Shown: positions 45,519 to 55,114 of the stretch, piece by piece
Numbering within the stretch: position 1 is the stretch's first letter
How the letters are laid out: each line of letters starts with the position of its first letter
From: Dissulfuribacter thermophilus
Lineage (GTDB): Bacteria > Desulfobacterota > Dissulfuribacteria > Dissulfuribacterales > Dissulfuribacteraceae
Length of the DNA stretch: 64,000 nt
Direction: 5' to 3'
NCBI RefSeq assembly: GCF_001687335.1
Contig: NZ_MAGO01000002.1
Coordinates: 62,001-126,000, forward strand
Translations under genes and position numbers: made by a program
The notes under the pieces: model-generated
The model's input: the letters and a program-made list of their open reading frames with translations, nothing else
What the model was told of the DNA's origin: nothing
The model's database searches: none

Positions 45519-46399
45519 ATCTTCACACACTTTTTAGGAGAGCATTCTCCGATATACGTCAACATTTGACTATCTATTGCCTGACTACCATTGTAGTTAC
45601 CCTGACTATACTCATATGCATCTTCTTTTCTTTGATCTATTTTAATCTACACTCATTTGTCTCAAGATTTGGTTCAGAATTGGGAATCGTTGTCTATCTT
45701 AAAAAGGACATTAAAGAAGGTCGAATTCCAGAGATATACAGGGAACTTCTCTCAATAAAGGGTGTAGAAGAGGTAGTATATATATCTTCAGAAGAGGCAT
45801 TTAAACGCCTAGAATCCTATCTGGGTGATGAAAGGCAGGTACTTGAGGGCGTAGAAGCCAATTTCCTGCCTCCTTCATTTGAAGTCAAGGTCAAAAAAGC
45901 GATCTTTCGTCCTGGCAGCCTTTCGGCCATTTCAAATAAAATCAAGCAGATTCCCGAGGTATCAAAGGTACAATATGGTAAAGAATGGGTGCAACGACTA
46001 GAGGCATTTACCAATGTAGCTAGAAATGTGGTGATAGGGACTGGCCTATTACTACTTTTTTCTGCCGCCTTTGTAGTATCTATTACCATAAAGCTAAATG
46101 TATATTCCAGGCAGGAAGAGCTTGAAATTATGAGGCTTGTAGGGGCGACCAATGGATTTATTGAAGGCCCTTTTTTAATAGAGGCCATGCTCCAGGGGCT
46201 GCTTGGCTCAAGTATTGCCATAGGGGTAGTCTATGTAACCACTAAGAATCTCAGTGCAAGACTCGTGGGTAGCCCTTTGTTAAATAGCATTGAGTTAGTC
46301 TTTCTGCCAAAGGAGATGATCGTGGCCGTAATAGGCCTCAGTATTTTATTGTGTTGCCTTGGAACGCACTTTTCAATGAGAAAAATCCTGAAGACATGA
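45515..46399 (+). CDS. ftsX: Cell division membrane protein FtsX
   Basis: 294 residues. TM1 (about 22-45), a periplasmic loop of about 120 residues that would contact the hydrolase activator, and three further helices with the RLVGATNGFI segment between TM2 and TM3 typical of FtsX. GTG start overlaps ftsE; the stop overlaps the envC start (ATGA). Confidence 0.95.
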   Translation: MNLHTLFRRAFSDIRQHLTIYCLTTIVVTLTILICIFFSLIYFNLHSFVSRFGSELGIVVYLKKDIKEGRIPEIYRELLSIKGVEEVVYISSEEAFKRLESYLGDERQVLEGVEANFLPPSFEVKVKKAIFRPGSLSAISNKIKQIPEVSKVQYGKEWVQRLEAFTNVARNVVIGTGLLLLFSAAFVVSITIKLNVYSRQEELEIMRLVGATNGFIEGPFLIEAMLQGLLGSSIAIGVVYVTTKNLSARLVGSPLLNSIELVFLPKEMIVAVIGLSILLCCLGTHFSMRKILKT

Positions 46400-47555
46400 A
46401 AAAGGAAATTTTCATCATAATAAATATTCTATTAACCTTTCTAACGTCCATTTCATTTGCTGAAGAGGCTATAAAGCCGAAAATAATCCCTTCCAAGGCA
46501 ACGCTAAAAAATATCACCAAAGAAATTCAAGAAAAAAAAAGAAACTTGAAACAATCAAAGAAGACAAAAAAAAGATTCTCCATTCAATTGAATTATTGAA
46601 CAAAGAGATTCGAGTACACTGGAATGCACTCCAGGAAAAGAAAAAACAAATATCAGAGATCGAACAAAAGATTAAAAGGACCCATTCAGAAATAGAAAAA
46701 ATGAATGAGGCCTTAAATAGACAAAAGGCCTTTATACAGAGAAGACTTAAATCATTATGGGAGTTTGGTCCCCTCGGTACCCTCAATGTGATCTTCTCAT
46801 CGCATTCTTTAGGAGAGCTATATTCTAACCAACAATATTTAGTATATGTCATTGAAAATGATCAACAAATTAGAAAAAAATATATAATGGAACTCAAGGC
46901 ACTCCGGAAAAAAAAGCTTGGCCTTGAAAAGGAAAAAGACAATCTCATTAAATTGACCCAAGAGATCCAGAACGAAGTCATAGAACTTGAAGAAGCTAGG
47001 GAGACTAAAAGAACATTTCTAGAAGATCTAGAATCCCAGGAAAAAGGTTATAGAAATTTAATTGCCTCGTTACAGGAAACGGAAAAGGGCATCACCACCC
47101 TAGTACAAAAACTCAAAAGCAATAAAAAAGTTGTTAAAGAGCCTCAGTCACGCTTTGAGGAAAATATAGGAAAGCTTACCCCTCCAATTTTTGAGGCATT
47201 GAGAGTGCTTACACCAAAGCTTCATCCCATGGTACCTAGAAATGGAGTTGTGTTTGAAGCCCCACTTGGCACTCCAGTCCGTACAATCTTCGATGGCGTA
47301 GTCAAATTCGTTGGAAGGGTAAAGGGATACGAAACAGTAATAATCATTGACCATGGTGGTGGATATATGAGCCTCACCGGTTATCTCAACCAGGCCTTTG
47401 TTCATGTCCGTCAAAGACTCTTAGAGGGAGACACCATAGGCATTGCAGGTACCGGTGGCTTTATAGAGTCAGGGGCCTATTTGGAAATCAGGAAAAATGG
47501 AGAACCAATCGATCCATTAAGGTATATAGATTTGAAAGGCATTCCTATAGAATGA
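46396..47555 (+). pseudogene. envC: EnvC-type murein hydrolase activator interrupted by a frameshift at an A9 run
   Basis: The first frame starts at 46396 (ATGA with ftsX), has a signal peptide (about 1-22) and stops at 46599. The second frame continues the same coiled coil: read back from TTG 46596 it gives KLETIKEDKKKILHSIELL, joining the first frame at a run of nine A (46532-46540). One added A would restore a single protein of about 386 residues. The C-terminal part is a LytM/M23 domain; its HxH and HxxxD zinc ligands are replaced (TGY, NGVVFEA), as in EnvC activators that do not cut peptidoglycan themselves. It may be truly broken, a sequencing slip, or rescued by polymerase slippage on A9. 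Confidence 0.85.
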
Positions 47556-47877
47556 GTAAAAGCCTTTAAAGGGGCTCATGCTTTGAGCATCTAGCCCTAG
47601 AGTGAGCGATACCTATACATAGCAAACTATCAACATGGCCTCTCATTGACTCTGCTAACACCTAGCCAATAGCATTTAATTTTTTTAAGTTACATAGTTG
47701 GGAACAGTTCTCAACTAGAAGCTCGTAAGCTGCTGTTTTTAGGTTTTTTGGTTGGAAAAGTTGAGCTATGGATTATAGTTAGAAAAAATGAATTTTATCA
47801 CCTCATGTCCTCGACAAACCCGGCAATTGCCGTATATATTTTAAAGTCTGAAAAAGATTGGAGGCTTAGTATCAAAC
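47556..47877. other. Intergenic region before ctpA, with a possible repeat fragment
   Basis: About 320 bp with no gene. CTCGACAAACCCGGCAATTG (47810-47829) is similar to the inner right end of the repeat at 17470 (GGCAAACTCGGCAATTGC), so a degraded copy is possible. TTGGGAAC-A-GTTCTCAA near 47700 is an imperfect palindrome. Confidence 0.35.
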
Positions 47878-49275
47878 ATGAAAGTATTTCCCCAAGGAAG
47901 TATTAAGGTGATCCTGACAACCCTTTTCTTTTTATGCCTTTTTATTGGCTTTGGCCTCTATCAAGTGAATGATATTTCTTCTGCTAAAGAAGATGACGAT
48001 CTTTATAAAGAACTCAAGATGTTTGCCAGTGTTCTGGACATAGTACAGAGAAATTATGTAGAAGAAGTGCCGACACAAAAGCTAATCTATGGGGCCATTG
48101 ACGGAATGCTCCAATCTCTCGATCCCCATTCCTCATTCATGAAACCAGAAGAGTTCAAAGAACTTCAAATAGAGACCAAAGGAAGTTTCTCTGGTATTGG
48201 AATCGAAATAACCATCAGAGATGGAGTCCTCACTGTGGTCTCTCCAATTGAAGGGACTCCTGCTTACAAGGCTGGGCTAAAGGCCAATGACAAAATTGTT
48301 AAAATCAATGGAAAGACCACCAAAAATATGAGCCTCATGGAGGCAGTAAAACTTTTGAGAGGTAAAAAAGGTACCAAGGTTACCATTTCTATCTTCAGAG
48401 AAGGCTGGCATAACCTTAAAGACTTTACGATAATAAGAGATGTTATCCCAATAAAAAGTGTAAGATATCAGATAATTGATAAAGGATATGGATATGTAAG
48501 GATAAGAAACTTCCAGAAAAAGACCGTGGGAGAATTAAGAGAGGCCCTCCATAAAATGGAAAAGGAAAAAGGTGGGCTCAAAGGACTCATCATCGATCTT
48601 AGAAACAATCCAGGAGGACTCCTTGAACAGGCAGTCAAGGTATCCGACGAATTCATTGACAAGGGACTTATAGTTTATACCAAAGGTAGACTCAAAAGCC
48701 AGGAAATGAAATTTGAGGCCCATCCTGACCATGGAGCACATGCCTATCCCATCGTAGTATTGGTCAATCAAGGCAGTGCCAGCGCCTCTGAAATCGTTGC
48801 CGGTGCCCTTCAAGACCATAAGCGCGCGATAATAGTTGGCGAGCCTACCTTTGGAAAAGGCTCTGTTCAGACTGTCATACCATTAGACGATGGAGCAGCA
48901 CTCAGGCTCACGACAGCACTCTATTATACTCCCAGTGGCCGTTCTATACAGGCCAAAGGCATTATTCCCGATATCGAGGTACCATTTATACCAGATGAAA
49001 ATCTGGAAAAGAAAAAGATTCCACAGGATCATTTTATCAAGGAAAAAGACCTTGAAGGCCATCTGCCAAATAATACCGATCTAGAGGCTTCAGAGAAAAA
49101 TGATGCTGAGAATAAACAGGCTGACTCCGTGAAAAATGACGAGCAACCAAGTAACAAAAAGCCGAAGAACGGCTTCAAGATGGACAACCAAATACGTGAA
49201 GGACTTCGAATACTTAAGGCCTGGAATATATTTGCCAAAAGTTGCGTACCCGGTCTCCAAACTTGGAAAAAGTGA
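47878..49275 (+). CDS. ctpA: C-terminal processing protease (S41 family)
   Basis: 465 residues. TM or signal helix at about 9-28, PDZ domain at about 100-180 (SGIGIEI..., SPIEGTPAYKAGLKANDKI), then the protease core with GSASASE at 299-305 and the general-base Lys327 in TFGKGSVQT. It degrades or trims periplasmic proteins, including cell-wall hydrolases in other species, which fits the envC/yibQ setting. The C-terminal 60 residues are charged and low-complexity. Confidence 0.95.
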   Translation: MKVFPQGSIKVILTTLFFLCLFIGFGLYQVNDISSAKEDDDLYKELKMFASVLDIVQRNYVEEVPTQKLIYGAIDGMLQSLDPHSSFMKPEEFKELQIETKGSFSGIGIEITIRDGVLTVVSPIEGTPAYKAGLKANDKIVKINGKTTKNMSLMEAVKLLRGKKGTKVTISIFREGWHNLKDFTIIRDVIPIKSVRYQIIDKGYGYVRIRNFQKKTVGELREALHKMEKEKGGLKGLIIDLRNNPGGLLEQAVKVSDEFIDKGLIVYTKGRLKSQEMKFEAHPDHGAHAYPIVVLVNQGSASASEIVAGALQDHKRAIIVGEPTFGKGSVQTVIPLDDGAALRLTTALYYTPSGRSIQAKGIIPDIEVPFIPDENLEKKKIPQDHFIKEKDLEGHLPNNTDLEASEKNDAENKQADSVKNDEQPSNKKPKNGFKMDNQIREGLRILKAWNIFAKSCVPGLQTWKK

Positions 49276-49300
49276 TCAACAACCAACCACTAAGTATGTA

Positions 49301-49319
49301 CCAAGATGCGAGGCAGAGG
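49301..49319. repeat. Possible internal fragment of the repeat family
   Basis: CCAAGATGCGAGGCAGAGG differs from 38141-38159 of the long copy at one base of 19. It lies in the ctpA-yibQ gap. No ends are visible, so the match could be by chance or by a related element. Confidence 0.35.
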
Positions 49320-49379
49320 AATTGATGTATCTACTATCTGTAGATCCAAGATTCGACTACATAGGAGAACGGGTGCCCT

Positions 49380-50300
49380 GTGAGCGCTCACAAAAGGAAG
49401 GGATCTCGTAAGAAAGCAAGGCCTTACAAGGTCCCTATTCTGTTGTTAATAGCGTTTTTTCTGCTTAGTGGGGCCATTGCATCCATCCTGGTGATAGTCC
49501 CTCAAGGTGCAGGCAAGTTTACTTTAGGAAAGATGAATTTCGAGGCCTTTAAAGATAGATCTGTACCTCCGCCCAGGGCACCAATAATAAAACAATCTAA
49601 GACACCCCATTCATCATATAGCCTTCCACTGGTGGCAATTATAATTGATGATATGGGCTACCACGGAAAAATAGACAACCTTTTTTTGCACTTGAGTGCC
49701 CCTCTGTCTTTCTCCTTTCTACCGTATGGTCCTTTTACCAGAAAATATGCCGAGGTTGCTCATAAGCTTGGCCGTGATGTCCTCATTCACATTCCCATGG
49801 AACCTATTGAAAAGGACGTAAATCCAGGCCCAGGGGCACTTCGTACAGATATGGATCCTGCTGAAATCATACGGATTATAGGAGAAGAGATATCTTTGGT
49901 CCCCTATGCAAAAGGCGCAAACAATCACATGGGATCCCAATTTACTACCTCAAAAAAAATGATGGATATAGTGCTCCTGGAATTGAAAAAACGCGCTCTA
50001 TTTTTCATTGATAGCAGGACTACCAAAGATTCCATTGCATGTTCAGAGGCAATTCGTTTAGGGGTCCCGGCCCTTGAACGGCAGGTATTTCTAGACTACC
50101 AGCCCAAAGAGCACATTGTAAGACAAGAGCTTAGAAGGCTCATTAACTTGGCAAAACAACACGGATTCTCCATTGCAATTGGCCATCCTTTCAAAGAAAC
50201 TTACAATGTCTTAAAAAAGGACTTGCCCTTAGTTCAAAAAGAGGTGAAGATTGTCCCTGTAAGTTATCTTATTGCACTATTCAAGGGGGATCAGAGATGA
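49380..50300 (+). CDS. Divergent polysaccharide deacetylase, YibQ family
   Basis: 306 residues, GTG start. A basic N-terminus and one membrane helix (about 18-38) precede the NodB-like barrel with [10 protein letters not shown] and [17 protein letters not shown], and FIDSRTT. The family lies next to envC and ctp genes in many Gram-negatives and is thought to act on envelope polysaccharide. Substrate unknown; the metal residues look partly conserved. Confidence 0.88.
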   Translation: MSAHKRKGSRKKARPYKVPILLLIAFFLLSGAIASILVIVPQGAGKFTLGKMNFEAFKDRSVPPPRAPIIKQSKTPHSSYSLPLVAIIIDDMGYHGKIDNLFLHLSAPLSFSFLPYGPFTRKYAEVAHKLGRDVLIHIPMEPIEKDVNPGPGALRTDMDPAEIIRIIGEEISLVPYAKGANNHMGSQFTTSKKMMDIVLLELKKRALFFIDSRTTKDSIACSEAIRLGVPALERQVFLDYQPKEHIVRQELRRLINLAKQHGFSIAIGHPFKETYNVLKKDLPLVQKEVKIVPVSYLIALFKGDQR

Positions 50301-50656
50301 AATATGGTGAAAAAGAAATCCAAGAGGCCAAACTCGAACCGTGGCCTAACCCCAGTCCCCAAAGGGACTACGAGATATCCATATCATTTCCTGAGTTTAC
50401 ATGCCTGTGTCCTCGGTCAGGATACCCGGATTTTGCAACTATCAAGATTACCTATACTCCAAATGAATGGATTGTAGAACTCAAAAGCCTAAAATTATTT
50501 CTCAACCAATATAGAGATCGCTATATTTCTCATGAACAAGCCACCTGTGAGATCTTTGAGGCATTGGATCAAATCCTCAAGCCTAAAAAATTAAAGGTAA
50601 TAGGGGACTTTAATCCCAGAGGAAACGTCCATACTGTCATCACAGTGGAAAAATAA
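50297..50656 (+). CDS. queF: NADPH-dependent 7-cyano-7-deazaguanine reductase, short type
   Basis: 119 residues, the unimodular QueF. The thioimide-forming Cys38 sits in [12 protein letters not shown] with Asp45, the [13 protein letters not shown] motif follows, and the C-terminal VIGDFNPRG block is typical. It reduces preQ0 to preQ1 in queuosine synthesis. ATG overlaps the yibQ stop. No other que genes are near. Confidence 0.95.
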   Translation: MKYGEKEIQEAKLEPWPNPSPQRDYEISISFPEFTCLCPRSGYPDFATIKITYTPNEWIVELKSLKLFLNQYRDRYISHEQATCEIFEALDQILKPKKLKVIGDFNPRGNVHTVITVEK

Positions 50657-50666
50657 GGAGGTTTTT

Positions 50667-51227
50667 ATGGATGCCTACTTGACCATTGAACGCAAAAGAT
50701 GTGCCCTGATGATTATAGATCCTCAGGAAAAATTGATGAAGGCAATACATAAGGCAGATGAAGTGATTAAAAACACTGCCTTAATGATCAGGGCTGCCAA
50801 AGAGTTTTCCATTCCCATAATAGCTACAACACAATACAAAAAGGGAATTGGACCAATAGTGCCCGAACTACAGGAACTACTAGAAGATGTTAACGAAATA
50901 GATAAAGTAGAATTTGATGCCTTTTTAAACCATGGTTTCTATTCTGCCTTAAAGGCCCTTCCCTCTTCTGTTGACACCTTAATACTCACCGGAGTTGAGG
51001 CCCACATATGCATTCATCAGACTGCGCTTTCAGGCAAAAGGCATGGCTATCATATAGCAATTTGCCAAGACGCAGTATCTTCAAGGAACAAACGCCACAA
51101 AAAGATTGCAATCCAAAACTTCAGGGCCCTGGGTTTTAAGGTATGTCCTGCAGAGACCTTTGTCTTTGAGCTATTAGGAAGGGCTGGTACCCAAGAATTT
51201 AAAAATCTTTTGCCATATATAAAGTAG
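50667..51227 (+). CDS. Isochorismatase-family hydrolase
   Basis: 186 residues. The catalytic triad Asp18 (MIIDPQ), Lys80 (DKVEFDAF) and Cys115 (GVEAHICIHQTA) is complete. The family hydrolyses amides, nicotinamide, or isochorismate; the substrate cannot be read. AAGGAGG precedes the ATG, 10 bp after queF, so they may be cotranscribed. Confidence 0.9.
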   Translation: MDAYLTIERKRCALMIIDPQEKLMKAIHKADEVIKNTALMIRAAKEFSIPIIATTQYKKGIGPIVPELQELLEDVNEIDKVEFDAFLNHGFYSALKALPSSVDTLILTGVEAHICIHQTALSGKRHGYHIAICQDAVSSRNKRHKKIAIQNFRALGFKVCPAETFVFELLGRAGTQEFKNLLPYIK

Positions 51228-51277
51228 GTTACTTCTCAACACCAAATATAGTCGTTAGTTCAAAAGCTATTTCTATA

Positions 51278-51312
51278 GAGGTCAAAAGGCTACTTTTGAC
51301 CTCTTCTATTAT
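51278..51312 (+). terminator. Rho-independent terminator after the isochorismatase-like gene
   Basis: GAGGTCAAAAG (51278-51288), loop GCTA, CTTTTGACCTC (51293-51303), then TTCTATT. The stem is perfect for 11 bp; the T-tract is moderate. The rest of the gap to 51656 shows no gene; GCCAAAA-AAC-TTTTGGC (51607-51623) is another small hairpin. Confidence 0.65.
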
Positions 51313-51656
51313 GCCTACACCAGTTCCTTCGTGGGTTAGGAAATTTCCATTTTTCATCCATGCCCCTGGCCTTTAAGGCATTGAAATGGCAAACCTCTCT
51401 TTTCAACAACGCTGATGTTTTTCTCATCAACATATGGAGCGTCAAATTTTCAGCTAGGATCCAGTTTTAAGAAAGAGACTTATCATAAAGATCAAACTGG
51501 TAGATCTCCATTACAAAAAATATGATAATTGTCACATAGCATAGTAGAGGAATTGGCAAAGATGCTGGCCATTCACTCAAAAATAGGAGATAATTAAATC
51601 CTTAAAGCCAAAAAACTTTTGGCATTGATTTCATCATGCAGGTTTGGAGCATTGAT

Positions 51657-51890
51657 ATGCTGGATACAATAATAACATGGTCTCTTACTGTCTTGAGTAT
51701 TGTAGGGGCAGTGCTTAACATAAAAAAAAGACGTTCCGGTTTTGCAGTCTATACTGTGGCCAACATCGGATGGATAATCGTAGACCTCTATCATGAAATA
51801 TATGCACAGGCCGCTTTATTCTGCATTTTTACAGGTCTTTCCACCTGGGGCTGGATAGAATGGGGAAGGCAAAAATGGCCAATTCATTAA
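51657..51890 (+). CDS. Half-PnuC-like small membrane protein
   Basis: 77 residues from ATG 51657, which has GGAG nine bases upstream; an earlier ATG at 51636 lacks a ribosome site. Three hydrophobic segments and the phrase GFAVYTVANIGWIIVDLYH-IYAQAALFCIF...WGWIEW resemble one half of PnuC-type nicotinamide riboside transporters. A homodimer would be needed to form a transporter. Function is not proved. It overlaps the archease gene by 16 bp. Confidence 0.7.
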   Translation: MLDTIITWSLTVLSIVGAVLNIKKRRSGFAVYTVANIGWIIVDLYHEIYAQAALFCIFTGLSTWGWIEWGRQKWPIH

Positions 51891-52315
51891 TTAAAAGTGG
51901 TTTTGAAACATTTGAACATGGTGCCGATATCGGCATAAGGGGCTATGGCACGTGCCTTGAAGAGGCCTTTAGCAACGGGGCAAAGGCCATGTTCTCGATA
52001 ATGGTCGATGACTTGACTAAAATTGAAGCCAAACAAAGACGAGAAATAAGCTCTTTCTCCTTTGATCTGACAGGCCTTTTCGTGGCCTTTCTCAATACAT
52101 TAATAGCAGAGGCAGATATAAATCATATGGTCTTTTCTGAATTTAACTGCGATATCGATACCAATACCTTTTCATTAAAGGGAGAAGCCCTTGGAAACAC
52201 TATTCCATCTGGAATCGGCAATATAGGTGTTGAGATAAAGGGAGCCACATTTACTGAGGCCAAAGTGGAAAAAAGAGGAGACGTATTTTTGGCTCAATGC
52301 GTTGTAGACGTATAG
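51875..52315 (+). CDS. Archease
   Basis: 146 residues from ATG 51875 after GGGGAAGG; an in-frame ATG at 51860 is possible. The core E-F-HGADIGIRGYG, LEEAFSNGAKAMFSIM, and the C-terminal L(A)QCVVDV are typical. Archease is the activator of RtcB RNA ligase, encoded right after with 10 bp between. Together they reactivate and guanylate RtcB for repeated ligation. Confidence 0.93.
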   Translation: MANSLIKSGFETFEHGADIGIRGYGTCLEEAFSNGAKAMFSIMVDDLTKIEAKQRREISSFSFDLTGLFVAFLNTLIAEADINHMVFSEFNCDIDTNTFSLKGEALGNTIPSGIGNIGVEIKGATFTEAKVEKRGDVFLAQCVVDV

Positions 52316-52325
52316 GAGGAACAGC

Positions 52326-53756
52326 TTGGATACCAAAAGACTCAACAGGATAAATGAATACATCTGGGAAATCCTCAAAACTGAACCAATGAGGGTGCCT
52401 GCGCGTATCTTTGCAAGCACTGATCTCATCCAGGATATGGACGACAAGGTCTTTGAACAGATTTCCAATGTGGCAGCTCTTCCTGGGATCGTAAAGGCAG
52501 CCCTGGCCATGCCAGATGCCCATTGGGGATACGGTTTTCCCATTGGCGGTGTGGCGGCCTTTGACCCAGATGATGGTGGAATCATCTCAGTGGGAGGCGT
52601 GGGCTACGACATATCGTGTGGAGTCAGGACCCTCCTTACTGGACTCACCATTGAAGAAATCAGGCCCCATATAGAGACCCTGATAGATAGCCTGTTTGAG
52701 CACATACCTGCTGGGGTTGGCTCCGAAGGGAAGATAAAACTGAGCCCAGAAAAACTCGATGAGGTCCTCGAAGGAGGGGCTGTATGGGCTGTAGAAAAGG
52801 GATATGGCACAAAGGAAGATTTGAATCACATAGAAGAGAGGGGAAGATTAGATGGTGCTGATCCCAGTTGTGTCTCAGATACCGCAAAAAAACGTCAGTA
52901 CAGGCAAATAGGCACTCTGGGGTCTGGGAATCACTATCTGGAAATCCAAGAGGTTGAAACAATCTTCGACCGAAAAGCCGCTGAGGTCTTTGGTATTTCA
53001 GAAGGCGATGTAGTAATATCAATACACTGCGGTTCAAGGGCACTGGGCCATCAAATTGGAACCGATTACATTCAAATCCTTGGGGCCGCGTCCAAAAAAT
53101 ACAACATACCTATAAAAGAACGTGAGCTCGTATGTGCTCCCATAAAATCACCAGAGGGCGAAAGATATTATAAGGCCATGGCATGCGGTGTAAATTGTGC
53201 CCTAGCAAATCGCCAGGTCCTAACACACCTGGTGAGAGAGGTTTTTGAAAACATCTTACCAAATGCTGAGATAAAAATTCTCTATGACGTAAGCCACAAC
53301 ACATGCAAAATAGAAGAACACGAGGTGGGGGGTGAACTCAAGAGATTATATGTGCATAGGAAAGGGGCAACAAGGGCCTTTGGTCCTGGGAGAAAAGAGC
53401 TAGCAGAGCCCTTCAGAAAAATTGGTCAACCAGTAATCATTGGAGGCACAATGGGTACCTACTCCTACATTCTCGTGGGGACAGAACAGGGAGAGGCCCT
53501 TGCATGGGGCTCTGCATGTCATGGTGCAGGCAGGTCAATGAGTAGGCGTCAGGCCCTAAAGAGATGGAAAGGTAAAAAAATTATATCAACTTTAGCGCAT
53601 AGAGGTATATTGGTCAGGGCAGCTAGCTACAGAGGGGCTGCAGAAGAGGCCCCTGAAGCCTATAAGGATGTTACAAGGGTAGTAGATGCTACCCACTATG
53701 CTGGACTGGCCAGGAAGGTTGCAAGGGTGAAACCTCTTGCCGTTGTCAAGGGTTAA
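52326..53756 (+). CDS. rtcB: RNA-splicing ligase RtcB
   Basis: 476 residues, TTG start after GGAGGAA. Motifs: GG-AAF, GGVGYDISCGVRT, IGTLGSGNHYLEIQ, IHCGSRALGHQ, DVSHNTCKIE, RKGATRAFGPGR, GTMGTYSYILVG and HGAGRSMSRR with the guanylated His. It joins RNA 2',3'-cyclic phosphate (or 3'-phosphate) ends to 5'-OH ends using GTP and Mn2+, repairing tRNA or rRNA. No RtcR or RtcA is near. Confidence 0.96.
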   Translation: MDTKRLNRINEYIWEILKTEPMRVPARIFASTDLIQDMDDKVFEQISNVAALPGIVKAALAMPDAHWGYGFPIGGVAAFDPDDGGIISVGGVGYDISCGVRTLLTGLTIEEIRPHIETLIDSLFEHIPAGVGSEGKIKLSPEKLDEVLEGGAVWAVEKGYGTKEDLNHIEERGRLDGADPSCVSDTAKKRQYRQIGTLGSGNHYLEIQEVETIFDRKAAEVFGISEGDVVISIHCGSRALGHQIGTDYIQILGAASKKYNIPIKERELVCAPIKSPEGERYYKAMACGVNCALANRQVLTHLVREVFENILPNAEIKILYDVSHNTCKIEEHEVGGELKRLYVHRKGATRAFGPGRKELAEPFRKIGQPVIIGGTMGTYSYILVGTEQGEALAWGSACHGAGRSMSRRQALKRWKGKKIISTLAHRGILVRAASYRGAAEEAPEAYKDVTRVVDATHYAGLARKVARVKPLAVVKG

Positions 53757-53792
53757 AAACAAGCAAAACGATTGCAGGCCTTACAAAAGATT

Positions 53793-54989
53793 TCAGCAGT
53801 GCATCCATTTCCGTGTCAATGGCAAACCTGGGACATCGCCCTTTGAAAAGAGAAATTGGCTCACATACATCCCCCCTGCCCTAAAACTCATCTGAGATCC
53901 TATGAGATATAGACGCCACATCCTTACAAATTCTTCTCCCTTCATTGCCTCAATCTCGTCTTTTGCAGCCTCAAATCGTCTTAACCAATGCCCCAGGGTC
54001 AGGTCATAGTGTCTTCTGAGATCCTCTATATCTATGAGTTTGAATCCAGCATCATAGGCAGCCTCAAGCACTTGGCCAATTGCGGGGATGTAGCCCCCTG
54101 GAAATATGTAGGTACATATCCATGGATCAGTATCTGCAGGCTTCATCCTTGAGATAGTATGGAGTAAAAAAAGGCCTTCGTCTTTTAAAAAGTCAAAGGC
54201 TCTTTTAAAAAAGATCTTATACTTCTCCCTTCCAACGTGTTCAAACATCCCTACAGAAACTAATTTATCAAAGGTCCCGAATTCTTTCCTTGAGACTTCA
54301 CGATAGTCCTGAAGCCTCATCTCACACCTATCCTGAAGTCCTTTTTCCTCTATCAATTTCTTCCCATATTCCATCTGTTCATGGGAAAGGGTTAATCCAA
54401 CTGCCTTGGCCCCGAATCGCTCTGAAGCAATCCTAATAAGTGCCCCCCATCCGCAACCTATGTCTAGGAGTCTTTCTCCAGGTGAAAGTTGCAATTTATG
54501 CAATACGTGAAGATTCTTATTCAATTGAGCCTGTTCGAGACTATCATCTGGAGTCTTAAAATAGGCACATGAATAATTCATATCTTGGTCAAGCCAAAGC
54601 CTATAGAACTGATTTCCACGGTCGTAGTGAGTCTTGATATCTCGCTTGCACTGGTTAATCCCATGTCTGCCCCTAAATTTCAACCAACAGAGCCTGACTT
54701 TTTTGCCCAAAGACACTCTAGAAAAAAAATCTCTTGAATAGGCTAGATAAAGGAGTGTTCCAAGGTCGCCCTCAACCTCTAACTCTCCTCTCATATATGC
54801 CTCTCCAAATCCTAGAGATAGATCAGATATGATGGCATCAATGACCTTTGGATTTTTTATAGAAATGGTCGCCTTTAATTCCTCTCCCCCTAGCCTTTGA
54901 GACGAGCCATCCCAGTATTTTATGAGGATACCCGGATCATCGTTATCAAAAAGGGATTCGAAAAGCTTTTGGGCCTGTTTGGCTTCCAT
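53793..54989 (-). CDS. Cyclopropane-fatty-acyl-phospholipid synthase family methyltransferase
   Basis: 398 residues. The CFA-synthase N-terminal region (LGFGEAYMRGELEVEGDL) precedes the SAM-binding motif LLDIGCGWGALI and the GMFEHVGREKY block. It transfers a methylene from SAM to unsaturated acyl chains, or a methyl group in related members. Convergent with rtcB. A full repeat lies upstream at 55017. Confidence 0.92.
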   Translation of the reverse strand: MEAKQAQKLFESLFDNDDPGILIKYWDGSSQRLGGEELKATISIKNPKVIDAIISDLSLGFGEAYMRGELEVEGDLGTLLYLAYSRDFFSRVSLGKKVRLCWLKFRGRHGINQCKRDIKTHYDRGNQFYRLWLDQDMNYSCAYFKTPDDSLEQAQLNKNLHVLHKLQLSPGERLLDIGCGWGALIRIASERFGAKAVGLTLSHEQMEYGKKLIEEKGLQDRCEMRLQDYREVSRKEFGTFDKLVSVGMFEHVGREKYKIFFKRAFDFLKDEGLFLLHTISRMKPADTDPWICTYIFPGGYIPAIGQVLEAAYDAGFKLIDIEDLRRHYDLTLGHWLRRFEAAKDEIEAMKGEEFVRMWRLYLIGSQMSFRAGGMYVSQFLFSKGDVPGLPLTRKWMHC

Positions 54990-55016
54990 GGCATCCTCCT
55001 TTTGTCCCCAAACTTC

Positions 55017-55114
55017 GAGCCCTCAATTATGTCCCTAAAATGCAAGACAAAAAGTATGTCTATTCACCTCCATCTTGACCTTTGACATACTTCATACATG
55101 CATAATTTGGGCTC
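55017..55114. repeat. Full short copy (98 bp) of the palindromic repeat family
   Basis: GAGCCCTCAATTATG at the left and CATAATTTGGGCTC at the right pair with one indel. Inside, AAGTATGTC (55052-55060) and GACATACTT (55084-55092) are perfect. The right end contains part of the kamA-like stop codon (TGA at 55113-55115 on the minus strand). Confidence 0.7.
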
